Source: Goleter apudmare HA4340-LM2
Lineage (GTDB): Bacteria > Cyanobacteriota > Cyanobacteriia > Cyanobacteriales > Nostocaceae
NCBI GenBank assembly: GCA_019359495.1
Contig: JAHHHF010000090.1
Location: 46,120 to 110,119 of the forward strand
Length of the DNA: 64,000 nucleotides
Direction: 5' to 3'
Shown here in pieces: positions 17,349 to 26,217 of the stretch. How positions within the stretch are numbered: position 1 is the first letter of the stretch; every line of letters begins with the position of its first letter. Position numbers and translations under genes: made by a program. Under the pieces are notes generated by a model. That model had not been told where the DNA came from. It saw only the letters and a list, made by a program, of their open reading frames with translations, and did no database searches.

Positions 17349-17494
17349 ATCAAGTAATCTCCTAGCAGCTTTTAGAATATTTAGATACATCCTCTAGGAA
17401 GATGACTTGTTTGAAGAGTAAGTCTAAATTAATTTGAGATGTCTGTTTAAGCACTAGGATATGGAGGTTTAGCTGAATGCTAAACCTTTTTTTT
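17349..17494 (+). ncRNA. Putative small RNA, tandem unit 4
   Basis: This unit has ctagcagctttt, atcctctaggaagatg, agtctaaattaattt, gtttaagcac and the best terminator of the array, AGGTTTAGC/GCTAAACCT (17465-17473 / 17479-17487) with eight T. If the taaatt sequence is a -10 box, the RNA would be about 60 nt. Confidence 0.65.
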
Positions 17495-17736
17495 ATCTAC
17501 GTGCAAATGTAATTTACTGGGTATGATGCTTAGTATGTTGCCCACAAATATGGTAGTGAGGCTGACAATGGGATGTTTATTGAGAACAGACTGTGCGGCA
17601 ACGCACAAATACATGCGTACTAATATTTTACTACCTAATTGCACTATATAGATAGATAATATGTAATTACTGCATGATTGCGGATTTCATCATGTCCGAC
17701 AAATGCGATTCTCATAACTGGGAATAAAGATGAATT

Positions 17737-17764
17737 ACCCCTGGGTACAACCAGGGGTTTTTAT
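17737..17764 (+). terminator. Terminator of an unassigned plus-strand transcript
   Basis: ACCCCTGG (17737-17744) pairs with CCAGGGGT (17751-17758), followed by a T-run. No plus-strand gene precedes it except the small-RNA units. A gataatatg sequence near 17656 could be a -10 box for a further RNA of about 100 nt. The hairpin also sits just beyond the 3' end of the minus-strand SDR gene, but the T-run fits only plus-strand use. Confidence 0.7.
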
Positions 17765-17803
17765 TTAGCTTTGAAAAAGCGATCGCTTCATCAACTCCCT
17801 TGG

Positions 17804-18622
17804 TTAAACTGAGGTCAGCTGAGAGAATAGGTAATCCCAATCAACCACAGCTGGTCTTGCTCCTTGATTAACAATCTCAAAAACTTGCCTCTCGGTTGAT
17901 GGATGAAGGATGGACTCTACACAAGCTGCTGCCACATCAATACGGCTGGCATCACCTTGGAGTGTATCTCCCTGACCAAGCACAACACCTAACTTGCCTC
18001 CTGTGTTGGCTTTGAGTAGAGTGTTGAGGTCATATGAAGTATAAGGGCCATCTATTAGGCGTCCAGGACGGATAATAGTATAGGGTAATCCCGAATTAAT
18101 AATGGCTACTTCGCCCTTTTGTTTGGCATCCAACACACCATATGCATTCAAAAGTTTCCACGGAAATTCATTCTGACGCAGAATTCCGCAGGAAGAGACG
18201 AATACAAATCGCCTTAAATTCTCAGGTGCCGCAGCTACTAAGTTGCTCACACCTTGGGCATCAACATTGAGCGGGCTATTCTTTGCCTTGCTGATACTAT
18301 ACTTGGGGTCGAAAAACAGCTGCACCCATTCGATTAAGTTGGGTTCTGATTCAAACTCCCATTTACTTGAAGGAAAGGCAGTAGTGCCAGTACAACAGAT
18401 AATCTGAGTCACGTTCGGCATCGCTGTTGGCAATGTATTTGGGTCGCGGATGTCACCAACAGCAACTTCTACTTTGTTATCAAACATCTTTGTGGCTTTT
18501 GCAGCATTGCGTGTGAGGACGCGAACCCGGAAATCGTTCTCTATAAGCTTGCCTACCACAAGCTGTCCCACTCCACCAGTTGCACCTACAACTAACACCA
18601 AATCATCAAATGAAGAAGTCAT
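17804..18622 (-). CDS. Atypical SDR-family NAD(P)-binding protein
   Basis: The 272-residue protein has an N-terminal Rossmann motif (VVGATGGVGQLV, Gly13 to Gly19) and the overall pattern of NAD(P)H-binding atypical short-chain dehydrogenases (PF13460), with VFVSSCGIL and YTIIRPGRLIDGP segments. Relatives in plants and cyanobacteria include Tic62- and NmrA-like proteins, which bind NADPH and often act as redox sensors or assembly factors rather than classical enzymes. The usual YxxxK active site is not clear. Monocistronic by its surroundings. Confidence 0.85.
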   Translation of the reverse strand: MTSSFDDLVLVVGATGGVGQLVVGKLIENDFRVRVLTRNAAKATKMFDNKVEVAVGDIRDPNTLPTAMPNVTQIICCTGTTAFPSSKWEFESEPNLIEWVQLFFDPKYSISKAKNSPLNVDAQGVSNLVAAAPENLRRFVFVSSCGILRQNEFPWKLLNAYGVLDAKQKGEVAIINSGLPYTIIRPGRLIDGPYTSYDLNTLLKANTGGKLGVVLGQGDTLQGDASRIDVAAACVESILHPSTERQVFEIVNQGARPAVVDWDYLFSQLTSV

Positions 18623-18972
18623 AATAGCCCCTAATTAGTTATGCAGGTATCACAGTAGTAGAGTGTCTCTCCACTGCGTGTCATGCCCTCCTATGCTGAC
18701 TTACTTCTGATGAACATGCATGTATTGAAAGTAGGAATTTAATCTGAAAACCCTCTTAATCAACAACCCAGTCAAAACGACTGGGTTGTTAAGGAAAATA
18801 TGGTGGGGATATTCCCCGAAAGGTTAGGTATAGGAAGTTAGCATAATCATTGATATCCTAATGAGGACTACCACACGGCAATTAGCAGTTCCGGAAAATC
18901 TCAAAAAAATCTCCAAGTCTTCAGCATGAGAGCGGAGGCAAAACCCACTAAACCCAAGCACTAAAGTCCTGA
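18623..18972. other. Spacer with a perfect hairpin
   Basis: A 10-bp perfect stem CAACCCAGTC (18764-18773) / GACTGGGTTG (18779-18788) lies between the histidine kinase and SDR genes. It has no long T-run, so it is at best a weak terminator for the kinase transcript. The rest of this 350-bp stretch holds no gene. Confidence 0.5.
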
Positions 18973-20094
18973 CTACGAAAGTGGTACAGGTTTTAATAAA
19001 CGAAGCCAAAACCGAGAACCACCTCCGGGACGGGGCATATAACCTATACTTCCTCCCCAACGTTGTATTGTAATTCGGCAAAAATAAAGCCCTAATCCTG
19101 ATCTACCAGATTTCTCCTTGCCTTGAGAAAACTTTTGGAATAAAGTTTCTACCATCTCTGGCGGTACACCCATACCTTCGTCATCTATCATCAAAAAGAT
19201 ATATTTACCATCTTGTTCTAAACCAATTTCCACAGTGGACTCCGGCGGGCTATGACGAAATGCATTTTCTACCAGATTTGCAATCACTCTATCCAGCCGT
19301 GATTGATCTCCCACAACTTTCCAATCTGCTGTCACGTCTATGTTAGCAGCAAGCTGTAACTGCATATTATTGAGCGTAAAACTAGGGCTTAATAGTTTGA
19401 TCACTTCCTGTACAGCAGTCAAAATATTGGGTGCGTTTTCAGGATTGAGTGTGAAAGCTTCCAGTGACTTTACCTCAGATGAGAATGCATTTAAAACTTC
19501 TCTGATCAGCATTTCTTGCTTAATGGATTGCTGTCTGCCAACTTCTAGACGTTCTTGTCCTTTAGGTGTCAAGTTTTCCAATTCTAAAAGAGCTAAACAG
19601 CAATTAATACTACTTACTTGCCCAGCAATGTCATGGATAATACAATGAATTAAGACTTCTTTTTTTTGGTTATCTTTTAATGATTGCTGATGGCTTAGTT
19701 CGTGTTCTCTAGCTTTTTGGATAATATACTGTTTTTCTTGATAATAATCTTCTAAAGACTCAATTAATAAGATTTTTCGGTTATTGAGACAAATTGCTGA
19801 CGCTTCAAAATGGTAATCTTTACCAGACAAATCTTTGTCAGTCCATAGACCTGAGCTTAGTTTTGGATGAAGATTACTCTGCCAAAACTCTTCAGCATCA
19901 ATTAAAAAGTTTTCTAAAAACGGAAATGCTTCTGTTGGTATTAAAACTTCCGTACCCGATTTAAGTCTAGGACGACAAAAGCGGTTTAACCAATGTGGTA
20001 CTGTCCCAGAAATTTTATATAAACCGAGGTCAAGTCGCTCTAACACTAGAATATTTAAAGCTGCAAATAGGTCTGCTGTGATAGAGTCGTTCAT
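18973..20094 (-). CDS. Histidine kinase, last gene of the Ras-like GTPase cluster
   Basis: The 373-residue soluble kinase has a PAS-like N-terminal sensor region (about 10-130), a dimerisation helix with the phospho-acceptor H154 (CIIHDIAGQVSS) and a HATPase_c domain (about 240-370) with N-box RVIANLVENAFRHS, G1 DDEGMGVP and G2 GRSGLGLYF. No transmembrane segment is seen, so the signal is probably cytoplasmic. It lies 36 bp after the small PAS gene on the same strand. No response regulator is nearby. Confidence 0.9.
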   Translation of the reverse strand: MNDSITADLFAALNILVLERLDLGLYKISGTVPHWLNRFCRPRLKSGTEVLIPTEAFPFLENFLIDAEEFWQSNLHPKLSSGLWTDKDLSGKDYHFEASAICLNNRKILLIESLEDYYQEKQYIIQKAREHELSHQQSLKDNQKKEVLIHCIIHDIAGQVSSINCCLALLELENLTPKGQERLEVGRQQSIKQEMLIREVLNAFSSEVKSLEAFTLNPENAPNILTAVQEVIKLLSPSFTLNNMQLQLAANIDVTADWKVVGDQSRLDRVIANLVENAFRHSPPESTVEIGLEQDGKYIFLMIDDEGMGVPPEMVETLFQKFSQGKEKSGRSGLGLYFCRITIQRWGGSIGYMPRPGGGSRFWLRLLKPVPLS

Positions 20095-20130
20095 GATTTA
20101 ACACTAAAATCAATTGGTTTTATATGTAAA

Positions 20131-20532
20131 TTACTGATTTAATATCTTAGATAACTTTTCCTGCAACAGGCTAAGATTATTTGCTTGTTGTTGAGTCAAT
20201 GTCAGATGCTTTTCATCATGGGTAGCATCTAACAGCAATACCCAATCCCCTTCTTCTGCGGGGAAGATATGGACATCTGCACACATACCATACTCGGTTT
20301 TCATGCAGGGTAGAAATAAAGGTACATCATCTAATGGCAATATACCTTCTAGAAAAAAAACCTGCTCTCCTATATATCCACCTTTTCGGAGGTTAATAAC
20401 CCCATATTTTTTTAGCTGGCCACCCCAAGCAGACAAGCAACCATCTTTGGCAACTAAAAGATAGGCAAGGGAGCGTTGTTCTAGTATGAAGTTGAGCAGG
20501 TAAGCAATAATAGGAGTGGGGAAATCTAGCAT
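20131..20532 (-). CDS. Small PAS-like protein beside a Ras-like GTPase
   Basis: This 133-residue single-domain protein (PIIAYLLNFILEQRSLAYLL, ADVHIFPAEEGDWVLLLDAT) has the strand/helix pattern of a PAS sensor domain like those at the front of cyanobacterial kinases and cyclases, followed by a short helix. Its ATG begins on the base next to the GTPase stop, so the two are translated together. It may sense a small molecule and regulate the GTPase or the following kinase; this is inference from position. Confidence 0.75.
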   Translation of the reverse strand: MLDFPTPIIAYLLNFILEQRSLAYLLVAKDGCLSAWGGQLKKYGVINLRKGGYIGEQVFFLEGILPLDDVPLFLPCMKTEYGMCADVHIFPAEEGDWVLLLDATHDEKHLTLTQQQANNLSLLQEKLSKILNQ

Positions 20533-21030
20533 TTATTCATCCATGATTTTTTTGGCAAGAGTTTGAAAAACTTCTTCGACACCCAAACCATTTTTAGCAC
20601 TGGTTTTAACTACTGTCCAACCCTGCTTGATCACAGCATCTATATCTGTATTGTCAATTTCCCATTCATCTTTCATATCCCATTTATTCAGGATCATAAT
20701 AAAGGGAACTTTTCCAATTGTATCTTCTACCCTCCTTTGCAAATTTAAGGCTTTTTCTAAAGTATTCGTTCTCGTGCCATCTACTACTAGTAAATAACCA
20801 GATGAACCTCTGAGGTAAGACATTCTTACCTTTTGAAATTCATCTTCCCCATAAATATCCCAAAGAATCATATTCACTGTTTTTTCTTGAATATTTACGA
20901 TTTTTCTATCAATTTTTACACCGACAGTAGTATGGTAATTATCCGAGAAAATGCTGTTAACAAAACGTGCCACCAAACTGGTTTTACCTGTGGCAAATGC
21001 ACCTACCATACATATTTTTTTCTGGAGCAT
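20533..21030 (-). CDS. Ras-like small GTPase (Rup/MglA-type)
   Basis: The 165-residue protein is a complete single-domain small GTPase. G1 is GAFATGKTS (G10-K16-T17), switch I has TTVG near 34-37, G3 is WDIYGED (D58, G61), G4 is NKWD (115-118) and G5 is SAK (144-146). The position of Ras Gln61 holds Glu62, so intrinsic hydrolysis is probably slow and a partner may be needed. Bacterial Ras-like GTPases include MglA in cell polarity and the little-studied Rup group. No lipidation motif. The gene sits between an OmpA-domain membrane protein and a PAS protein in a tight minus-strand cluster. Confidence 0.92.
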   Translation of the reverse strand: MLQKKICMVGAFATGKTSLVARFVNSIFSDNYHTTVGVKIDRKIVNIQEKTVNMILWDIYGEDEFQKVRMSYLRGSSGYLLVVDGTRTNTLEKALNLQRRVEDTIGKVPFIMILNKWDMKDEWEIDNTDIDAVIKQGWTVVKTSAKNGLGVEEVFQTLAKKIMDE

Positions 21031-21044
21031 AAATTGATGTTGCT

Positions 21045-22856
21045 TCAGTTAGTGTTCTCAATTAAGAATATCCGAAAAGATACTCTACGGTTAGCCATTT
21101 TGGCTTCTGGTGTTAATTCTGGTTTCAATGGGAGGCTAGAACTCACACCCACGACGTTAAATTTATTGGAGTTGATTCCTTTAGCGATGAGATCAACTCG
21201 AATTTTATTAGCACGAGCTTGACTCAGTAATTTGTTGGTTTGTTCTGTTCCCGTTGTATTGGTGTGTCCTGTGACTTGAATGCGTATATCTTTACCCAAG
21301 TATTTGGTAACATCTAAAAGTTTATTGGTTACTACTACTAAATTTGTGAGTTTATCAGCTTCACCAGCTATCAACTCTGTCTGTCCTTCCGAAAAGAAGA
21401 GCATTTCTTGTTCAATTTGCTGTTTATAAGCTTTGAATTGTATGAGTTCAAGTTCTTCGAGGTTTTGGTCATTAAATTGAGTCACACCAGGAATAAAACG
21501 CCAAGATTTACGCGCTTCTAAAATCCATTGGCGGGGTGCGGAACCAGTAGCGTAGAGAATACCTTTTTTATCAGCTTTGAGTGATACACTTTTTGGTGTT
21601 TGGAGGAATTCTTTAGCTCTAGTAGCGATAAATTGTGGTTCTAATGATAGGTAAAATTTCCATTGACCAATGACTTTTTGGGGATTGACATCTGCTTCCT
21701 GTAAGAATGTTTGAGGGTCTACTGCTAGAGGATCAAGCATCCCAGAAACGATATATTTCCCATTCTGTTGCTTGCTACTAGTCACAACAATTCCTGGCTG
21801 AGAATCGAGTTTGTCTAGATAGGAATACCAACGGAGTTGTTCTCTGAGTGCAAAAAAGCCCCAAACACCGACAGCGATCGCTATTGTGCCCAAAAAAGTC
21901 CATGCATAGATATAATTTCTTCTAGCTGGGGATTTATATCTAGCTGCCAAACAGGCTTGTAGGTAAGGCTTACTGGGGTTAAACGGTTCTGTCTCCCCTG
22001 TGAAAGCATGAATTTCTCGATTCAACCTGCGGTGAATTTTGGCGATCGCTTCTTGTAAAATTAGTCTTAAGTTTTGCGGAGGGTTTCCCCGTACAATCCC
22101 TGCTACTACTGCTTGTGGCCCCTCTTCAATCCAAACGGTCAGTTCTCCAAATTGTAAACTTTGCAACGCTTCATCTTGTTGGACATTGAAAGAGTCTTTG
22201 ACAAAGTCTTGGATAGCTGTCAACATCGCTGACACTAATTCCGGATCTTGGATTTTTACCTGAGTCGCAACAACATGTTGTAGCAGTAATCCAGTCTGTT
22301 TATGAATGAGAAATACTTGTTCTACTCGGTAAACTAGTGTACGAAGCAACACAATTTCCGCGAAGGATTTCCCGGTTTTTTGTGCTTCTAATCTCCACTG
22401 TAAACTCTGTGGTGATAAACTATGTTCTAAAGTTTGATTCAAGGATTGAATCATCTCATGGAGAACTGAAGAAATTGCCTTACGAGCCGCCGGGCCGATG
22501 ATGGGAAAAAAGGTGTCTGAAAGTATGTCTTGGTCTTTTTTAACAGAAGTTTGAATAGCTGTCTCTACGGTTGATACCATCGCTTCACCTAACTGTTGAT
22601 CTTGCTGCGATCGCAAGATAATTGCTTCCGGTAGCAATCGGCTGATATCTTCTGCTGCAATCTGGGGATTTTCTAATCTTTCGTAGAGTTGATTAAGTTG
22701 AGTTGGCTCAACACCAAGTAACAAACTACGAAGTATACTTAATTCATCGTTATTTTTTACAGGATTATTATTAGTAGATAAGTCCGAATGTTGGCTACTA
22801 TTACTCGAAATTTGGGTAAATATTTTTGCCATTTTGTTTGTGGAATTTTTACTCAT
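21045..22856 (-). CDS. Membrane protein with C-terminal OmpA-like domain
   Basis: The 603-residue product has a long helical cytoplasmic N-terminal region (about 40-310), one transmembrane helix near 322-342 (WTFLGTIAIAVGVWGFFAL) and a periplasmic part with a possible BON-like region (about 350-470) and an OmpA-like peptidoglycan-binding domain (about 485-600: QVTGHTNTTGTEQTNKLLSQ, ANKIRVDLIAKGI). It therefore links the cell wall to the cytoplasm. It lies 14 bp upstream of the Ras-like GTPase gene in the same operon and is a natural membrane anchor or signal input for it. Confidence 0.88.
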   Translation of the reverse strand: MSKNSTNKMAKIFTQISSNSSQHSDLSTNNNPVKNNDELSILRSLLLGVEPTQLNQLYERLENPQIAAEDISRLLPEAIILRSQQDQQLGEAMVSTVETAIQTSVKKDQDILSDTFFPIIGPAARKAISSVLHEMIQSLNQTLEHSLSPQSLQWRLEAQKTGKSFAEIVLLRTLVYRVEQVFLIHKQTGLLLQHVVATQVKIQDPELVSAMLTAIQDFVKDSFNVQQDEALQSLQFGELTVWIEEGPQAVVAGIVRGNPPQNLRLILQEAIAKIHRRLNREIHAFTGETEPFNPSKPYLQACLAARYKSPARRNYIYAWTFLGTIAIAVGVWGFFALREQLRWYSYLDKLDSQPGIVVTSSKQQNGKYIVSGMLDPLAVDPQTFLQEADVNPQKVIGQWKFYLSLEPQFIATRAKEFLQTPKSVSLKADKKGILYATGSAPRQWILEARKSWRFIPGVTQFNDQNLEELELIQFKAYKQQIEQEMLFFSEGQTELIAGEADKLTNLVVVTNKLLDVTKYLGKDIRIQVTGHTNTTGTEQTNKLLSQARANKIRVDLIAKGINSNKFNVVGVSSSLPLKPELTPEAKMANRRVSFRIFLIENTN

Positions 22857-23098
22857 TATTAGTATTCACCGATTCACATTTTGATACTAAGGTACATCTT
22901 GTAGTAAAAATTGATCAGAAAACACTGAACTCTAAAGCGCTTAGTTATGCTGTGCGTATATTAGTAGGACAATACCTTGACGCATCTACGCCAATTCAGA
23001 ATTTAGGGAACCAGCCTACTTGAGGACTATCTAACGCCATAGGTTACAAATAACAAATGACCTAAACCTTACTTACAACAACCGAATTTATTGAACAA

Positions 23099-23686
23099 TT
23101 AAGAATTGGTATCAGAATTGAGCCGAATAGCTAATTCTGTAAACAAAGATGCCAAGCTAGAACGGTCAGTTTTATCCCTACGTAGTTCCTGAGATTCCCG
23201 TTCCAATAACGCCAAAATTTCTTCATATTTTTGCCGAATATCATCTTGCAAATTATTCGATTGGCTCAGAATCTGTTCACGCAGTTCCCGATGGTTATTA
23301 GTAGTTTGTTCTTCAAATTGAGCAAACTTTTTTTCTAAAGTAATGGTGAGATTTTTCTGTTCTTCTGCAAGTGTTTTTACCCCTGAATCACGTTCAGATT
23401 GTTCATTTTTCAACCTTTCTGTTAGAGACTCAACCTCTTTTTTTATGTATGTCTCCAGAGCATCTAACCTTTTTCTAGTCTCATCCCGCACATTGACAAA
23501 TTCTTTAGATAGACGTTCTTCTAAACGCGTAAACTTCTTTTCAACCTCTCGAATTTGATTACCAAAAAGAATATCTCTAACCTTATCTAGGCTATTGATT
23601 TCTCCGAGATTTTTACCACTATGAATTAACCCCCCTTGTTCTGGTTCTCTAAAATTATTATTGGTATATTCTTCAGGTGGGTTCAT
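23099..23686 (-). CDS. Coiled-coil protein, first gene of the GTPase cluster
   Basis: The 195-residue protein is charged and helical from about residue 30 to 175 (VEKKFTRLEERLSKEFVNVR, ETYIKKEVESLTERLKNEQS), with regular heptads and no membrane segment. A disordered N-terminus (PPEEYTNNN) precedes it. It lies 240 bp upstream of the OmpA-domain gene on the same strand and is probably part of the cluster as a scaffold, though a separate promoter is possible. Confidence 0.75.
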   Translation of the reverse strand: MNPPEEYTNNNFREPEQGGLIHSGKNLGEINSLDKVRDILFGNQIREVEKKFTRLEERLSKEFVNVRDETRKRLDALETYIKKEVESLTERLKNEQSERDSGVKTLAEEQKNLTITLEKKFAQFEEQTTNNHRELREQILSQSNNLQDDIRQKYEEILALLERESQELRRDKTDRSSLASLFTELAIRLNSDTNS

Positions 23687-23825
23687 ATATTTAATCCTTT
23701 TTCAGTCTGTAAAATTGCTTTGGCTTGTAGTTATTTTACAGATTAGTTGGTCAATTGTGACTACGTAAAGTAGAATCTTTAAGCACAATAGCCAACCGCA
23801 GCTTCCCTAAGATACAAATAACTTA

Positions 23826-24114
23826 GAGCATGTTTGAAAAGTTTTGGGCGAATATAATTCGCTACTACACAGGCAAAGTCCACCGACCTGGACTAACACA
23901 AAATCAAGGATTTGAAACCTGCGGAGGCAGGTTTTGTCTGTATAGCCAAGCCACTGCTTTGGGGAGACAGGGCCGTGGGCGGGTTTCCCGACTTGTTCGC
24001 GCGGCGTCTCCCCTTGGGAGAGGCGACTGTCGTCGGGTTTCCCGACTTGTAGCAAGTGGCGCGCGATTTCTAATCGCCGGGGCTAGTATTAATTTAGACT
24101 TTTCAAACAACCTC
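23826..24114. mobile_element. MITE with IS5-type ends
   Basis: The 289-bp element starts GAGCATGTTTGAAAAGTTTT and ends with the inverse form (AGACTTTTCAAACAACCTC). The ends match the terminus of the insertion sequence at the right window edge (GAGGATGTTTGAAAAGTTTT). TTA lies at the left flank and within one base of the right flank, consistent with a 3-bp duplication. Inside are copies of the gggtttcccgacttg dispersed repeat and no transposase. Confidence 0.8.
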
Positions 24115-24417
24115 TTTAGGTCAGGATTGATAATTACTATGTTAAATATAAGTAAAATTTATGTTTTTAGCAGTGTGGTGATTTAGTTTCTCCCCATCCC
24201 TTACAGGTTGCAGAGGTTAGAAGCTCCGGTTTTTCAGAGTTCCTGATTCTGGCTTGGATGCAATAACCATCGTTCCGCCCCATTGAGAACGGCTATATTC
24301 ATAGAGTGCAAAAAGCCACCTAAATCATAGGTGACTCAATTTGCTTAGAGTCAGTTTAGTCGCCAAATTTATAGGAACTGGCGTTAAGAACCTCGCAACT
24401 TATATTAGGAGCAGTGA
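24115..24417. other. Spacer downstream of the USP gene
   Basis: About 300 bp without a gene between the MITE and the end of the universal stress protein gene. A weak inverted repeat (gccacctaaatcataggtgac) at 24314-24334 may terminate the USP transcript. Confidence 0.4.
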
Positions 24418-25062
24418 TTATTCATCTATACAATTGGGAATACCTAAGACAGCACAAGGAAAATTAGCACCCAGTGCTTTGACAATAGGATCTTTGATAG
24501 ATCTACAACCGAGAAATAGGATGTCGGCTGCTGCTAATTCTACAACTTTTCTGATTTCCGTAGCTACATCACCGAATCTGAGATGGGATTTAAAGGAACC
24601 TTGCCATTCCTCAGCTAAACTGCGTGCTTGCCAAATAATTCTGTCGGCTTCTTGGAGAGGGGCTAACAGTTTTTCTTGTAATTCTGGTGCAAATGCTCTC
24701 AATTTTGGTTGAGTTAATACAGATGTAACGGATTTTGATAAATTGCCAACTGGGCACTCTAAAGTTGGTAAATGTATTGCAGAATGAAAGATATCTGGAT
24801 ACTGACTGTTATAGCTTTCTTTGACCACATAAACAGCTTGCACTGTGACTTGGGTGTTAGTAGCTAAACGTGTTTGGTGGGCAATCCAGCAAGCGATATC
24901 TAGTGCGGTGTGACTTTTAGGAGAAGCGTCGTAAGCCACAACTAAGTTAATTGATTCTGCTGTTTGGGCTTGCTTTGGCTCTGGTAGCAATACCATTTGT
25001 TCAATTAGGTCATCACGTCCCAAAGTGTTTTGTAGACGAACTAACATTGGCTTAATTTTCAC
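24418..25062 (-). CDS. Universal stress protein (UspA family) under a c-di-AMP riboswitch
   Basis: The 214-residue protein has the UspA core: LVVAYDASPKSHTALDIAC at about 40-58, an unusually long middle loop, and the C-terminal AADILFLGCRSIKDP segment. The usual ATP-binding GxxGxxxxG is only partly kept (GCRSIKDPIVKALG). It may respond to osmotic or ionic stress. Its mRNA leader of about 310 nt carries a ydaO-type riboswitch (25268-25372), so expression should fall when c-di-AMP is high. It follows the ABC transporter genes on the same strand. Confidence 0.85.
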   Translation of the reverse strand: MKIKPMLVRLQNTLGRDDLIEQMVLLPEPKQAQTAESINLVVAYDASPKSHTALDIACWIAHQTRLATNTQVTVQAVYVVKESYNSQYPDIFHSAIHLPTLECPVGNLSKSVTSVLTQPKLRAFAPELQEKLLAPLQEADRIIWQARSLAEEWQGSFKSHLRFGDVATEIRKVVELAAADILFLGCRSIKDPIVKALGANFPCAVLGIPNCIDE

Positions 25063-25267
25063 AGCTTTAACTTCTCCTCAAATTAAATAAATTGCTAATG
25101 AGAAGTAGGGCACCTAATTTTAGATTTTGCAGAAAGTTGTGAGGATGCTTGACTTTTTTAATCAACTTTCACAAGATGGATTTTAGATTGAGTAGCGACA
25201 ACCAAAATCTCCAATCTGAAATCAGTTAAGGAAACCCCAATCGCAGCTGGTATTACAGCCAAGGTTT

Positions 25268-25372
25268 TGGAGGTTCCTTCCATTGCCGACGGAGTTAGCT
25301 GACGGGCTAAGACTGGAAGGTGTCTCTCATAAGATTAGCCCCAAACATTGGTTCCTCCGTTCCAAATCCAAT
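25268..25372 (-). promoter_or_regulatory. c-di-AMP (ydaO/yuaA) riboswitch before the USP gene
   Basis: Read on the minus strand, the leader contains ggaacggaggaacc, then ggggctaatctta, then tagcccgtcagctaactccg and tcggcaatggaagg. These are the hallmark conserved blocks of the ydaO c-di-AMP riboswitch (RF00379). It lies about 205 nt upstream of the USP start codon. The expression platform was not resolved. Confidence 0.88.
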
Positions 25373-25422
25373 CGAGATGAATTTGAATTAGGCCACCCAC
25401 TAAGAAACAATTATAATCTAAT

Positions 25423-26217
25423 TTATGCATCTTCGCCGAAATATCGGTCAAGAAAATTCAGAGCGTGGTTGCGGAGTGCAAAATATTCTTTAGAGTTTCG
25501 CATAGCTGCGCGATCGCGTGGATGCTCAAACGGTACTTCTAATATTTCCCCAATTGTCGCTGCTGGTCCATTAGTCATTAATACGATGCGATCTGACATA
25601 TAAATTGCTTCATCTACATCATGGGTAATCATCATCACTGCTTGCCGATTATGCTCCCAGATATCTAAAACTTGTCGCTGCAATTTACCACGAGTTAGCG
25701 CATCTAGTGCCCCAAAAGGCTCATCCATTAGTAACATTTTTGGGCGAATTGCCAAGGCTCTAGCAATCCCAACTCGCTGTTTCATCCCCCCAGAAATTTC
25801 ATCAGGATATTTATCGGCTGCCGTCGTTAAGTTTACCATTGCCAAATGTTCATTCACAACACTAATTTTTTCAGCACGACTGGCATTTTTGAGCACTTCA
25901 TCTACTGCTAGACGGATATTTTCTTTAACTGTTAACCAAGGCAACAACGAATTATTCTGAAACACCATCATTCTGTCTGCACCTGGTTTTCTAATTTCTT
26001 GCCCATCTAACCTTACTGAACCAGAAGTCGCTTTTTCAAAACCACCGATAATTTTTAACAATGTGGATTTACCACAGCCAGAGTGACCAATTACAGAAAT
26101 ATATTCATCTCCATCAATTGTCAGATTAACGCCATTAAGCACAACAGAATTATCTTTATCAGGTGTCGGATAAGACTTAACTAAATTTTCAATTTCTAAA
26201 AATCCGGTGCGGGGCAT
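25423..26217 (-). CDS. ABC transporter ATPase (nitrate/sulfonate/taurine type)
   Basis: The 264-residue protein has Walker A GHSGCGKST, signature EISGGMKQRVGIARAL, Walker B MLLMDEPFGALD and the H-loop MITHDVDEA, typical of NrtD/SsuB/TauB ATPases. With the upstream permease it would energise import of a small anion or osmolyte. It is 197 bp downstream of the permease on the same strand. No periplasmic binding protein gene is in the cluster. Control by c-di-AMP through the leader of the permease gene suggests a link to osmotic balance. Confidence 0.92.
   Translation of the reverse strand: MPRTGFLEIENLVKSYPTPDKDNSVVLNGVNLTIDGDEYISVIGHSGCGKSTLLKIIGGFEKATSGSVRLDGQEIRKPGADRMMVFQNNSLLPWLTVKENIRLAVDEVLKNASRAEKISVVNEHLAMVNLTTAADKYPDEISGGMKQRVGIARALAIRPKMLLMDEPFGALDALTRGKLQRQVLDIWEHNRQAVMMITHDVDEAIYMSDRIVLMTNGPAATIGEILEVPFEHPRDRAAMRNSKEYFALRNHALNFLDRYFGEDA

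Noticed and set aside
23830..24186. 118-codon frame across the MITE
   Set aside because: It runs through the inverted-repeat element and dispersed repeats; not a real protein.
25063..25422. Possible terminator platform for the second riboswitch
   Set aside because: No stem followed by a T-run on the minus strand could be fitted, so only the aptamer is called.
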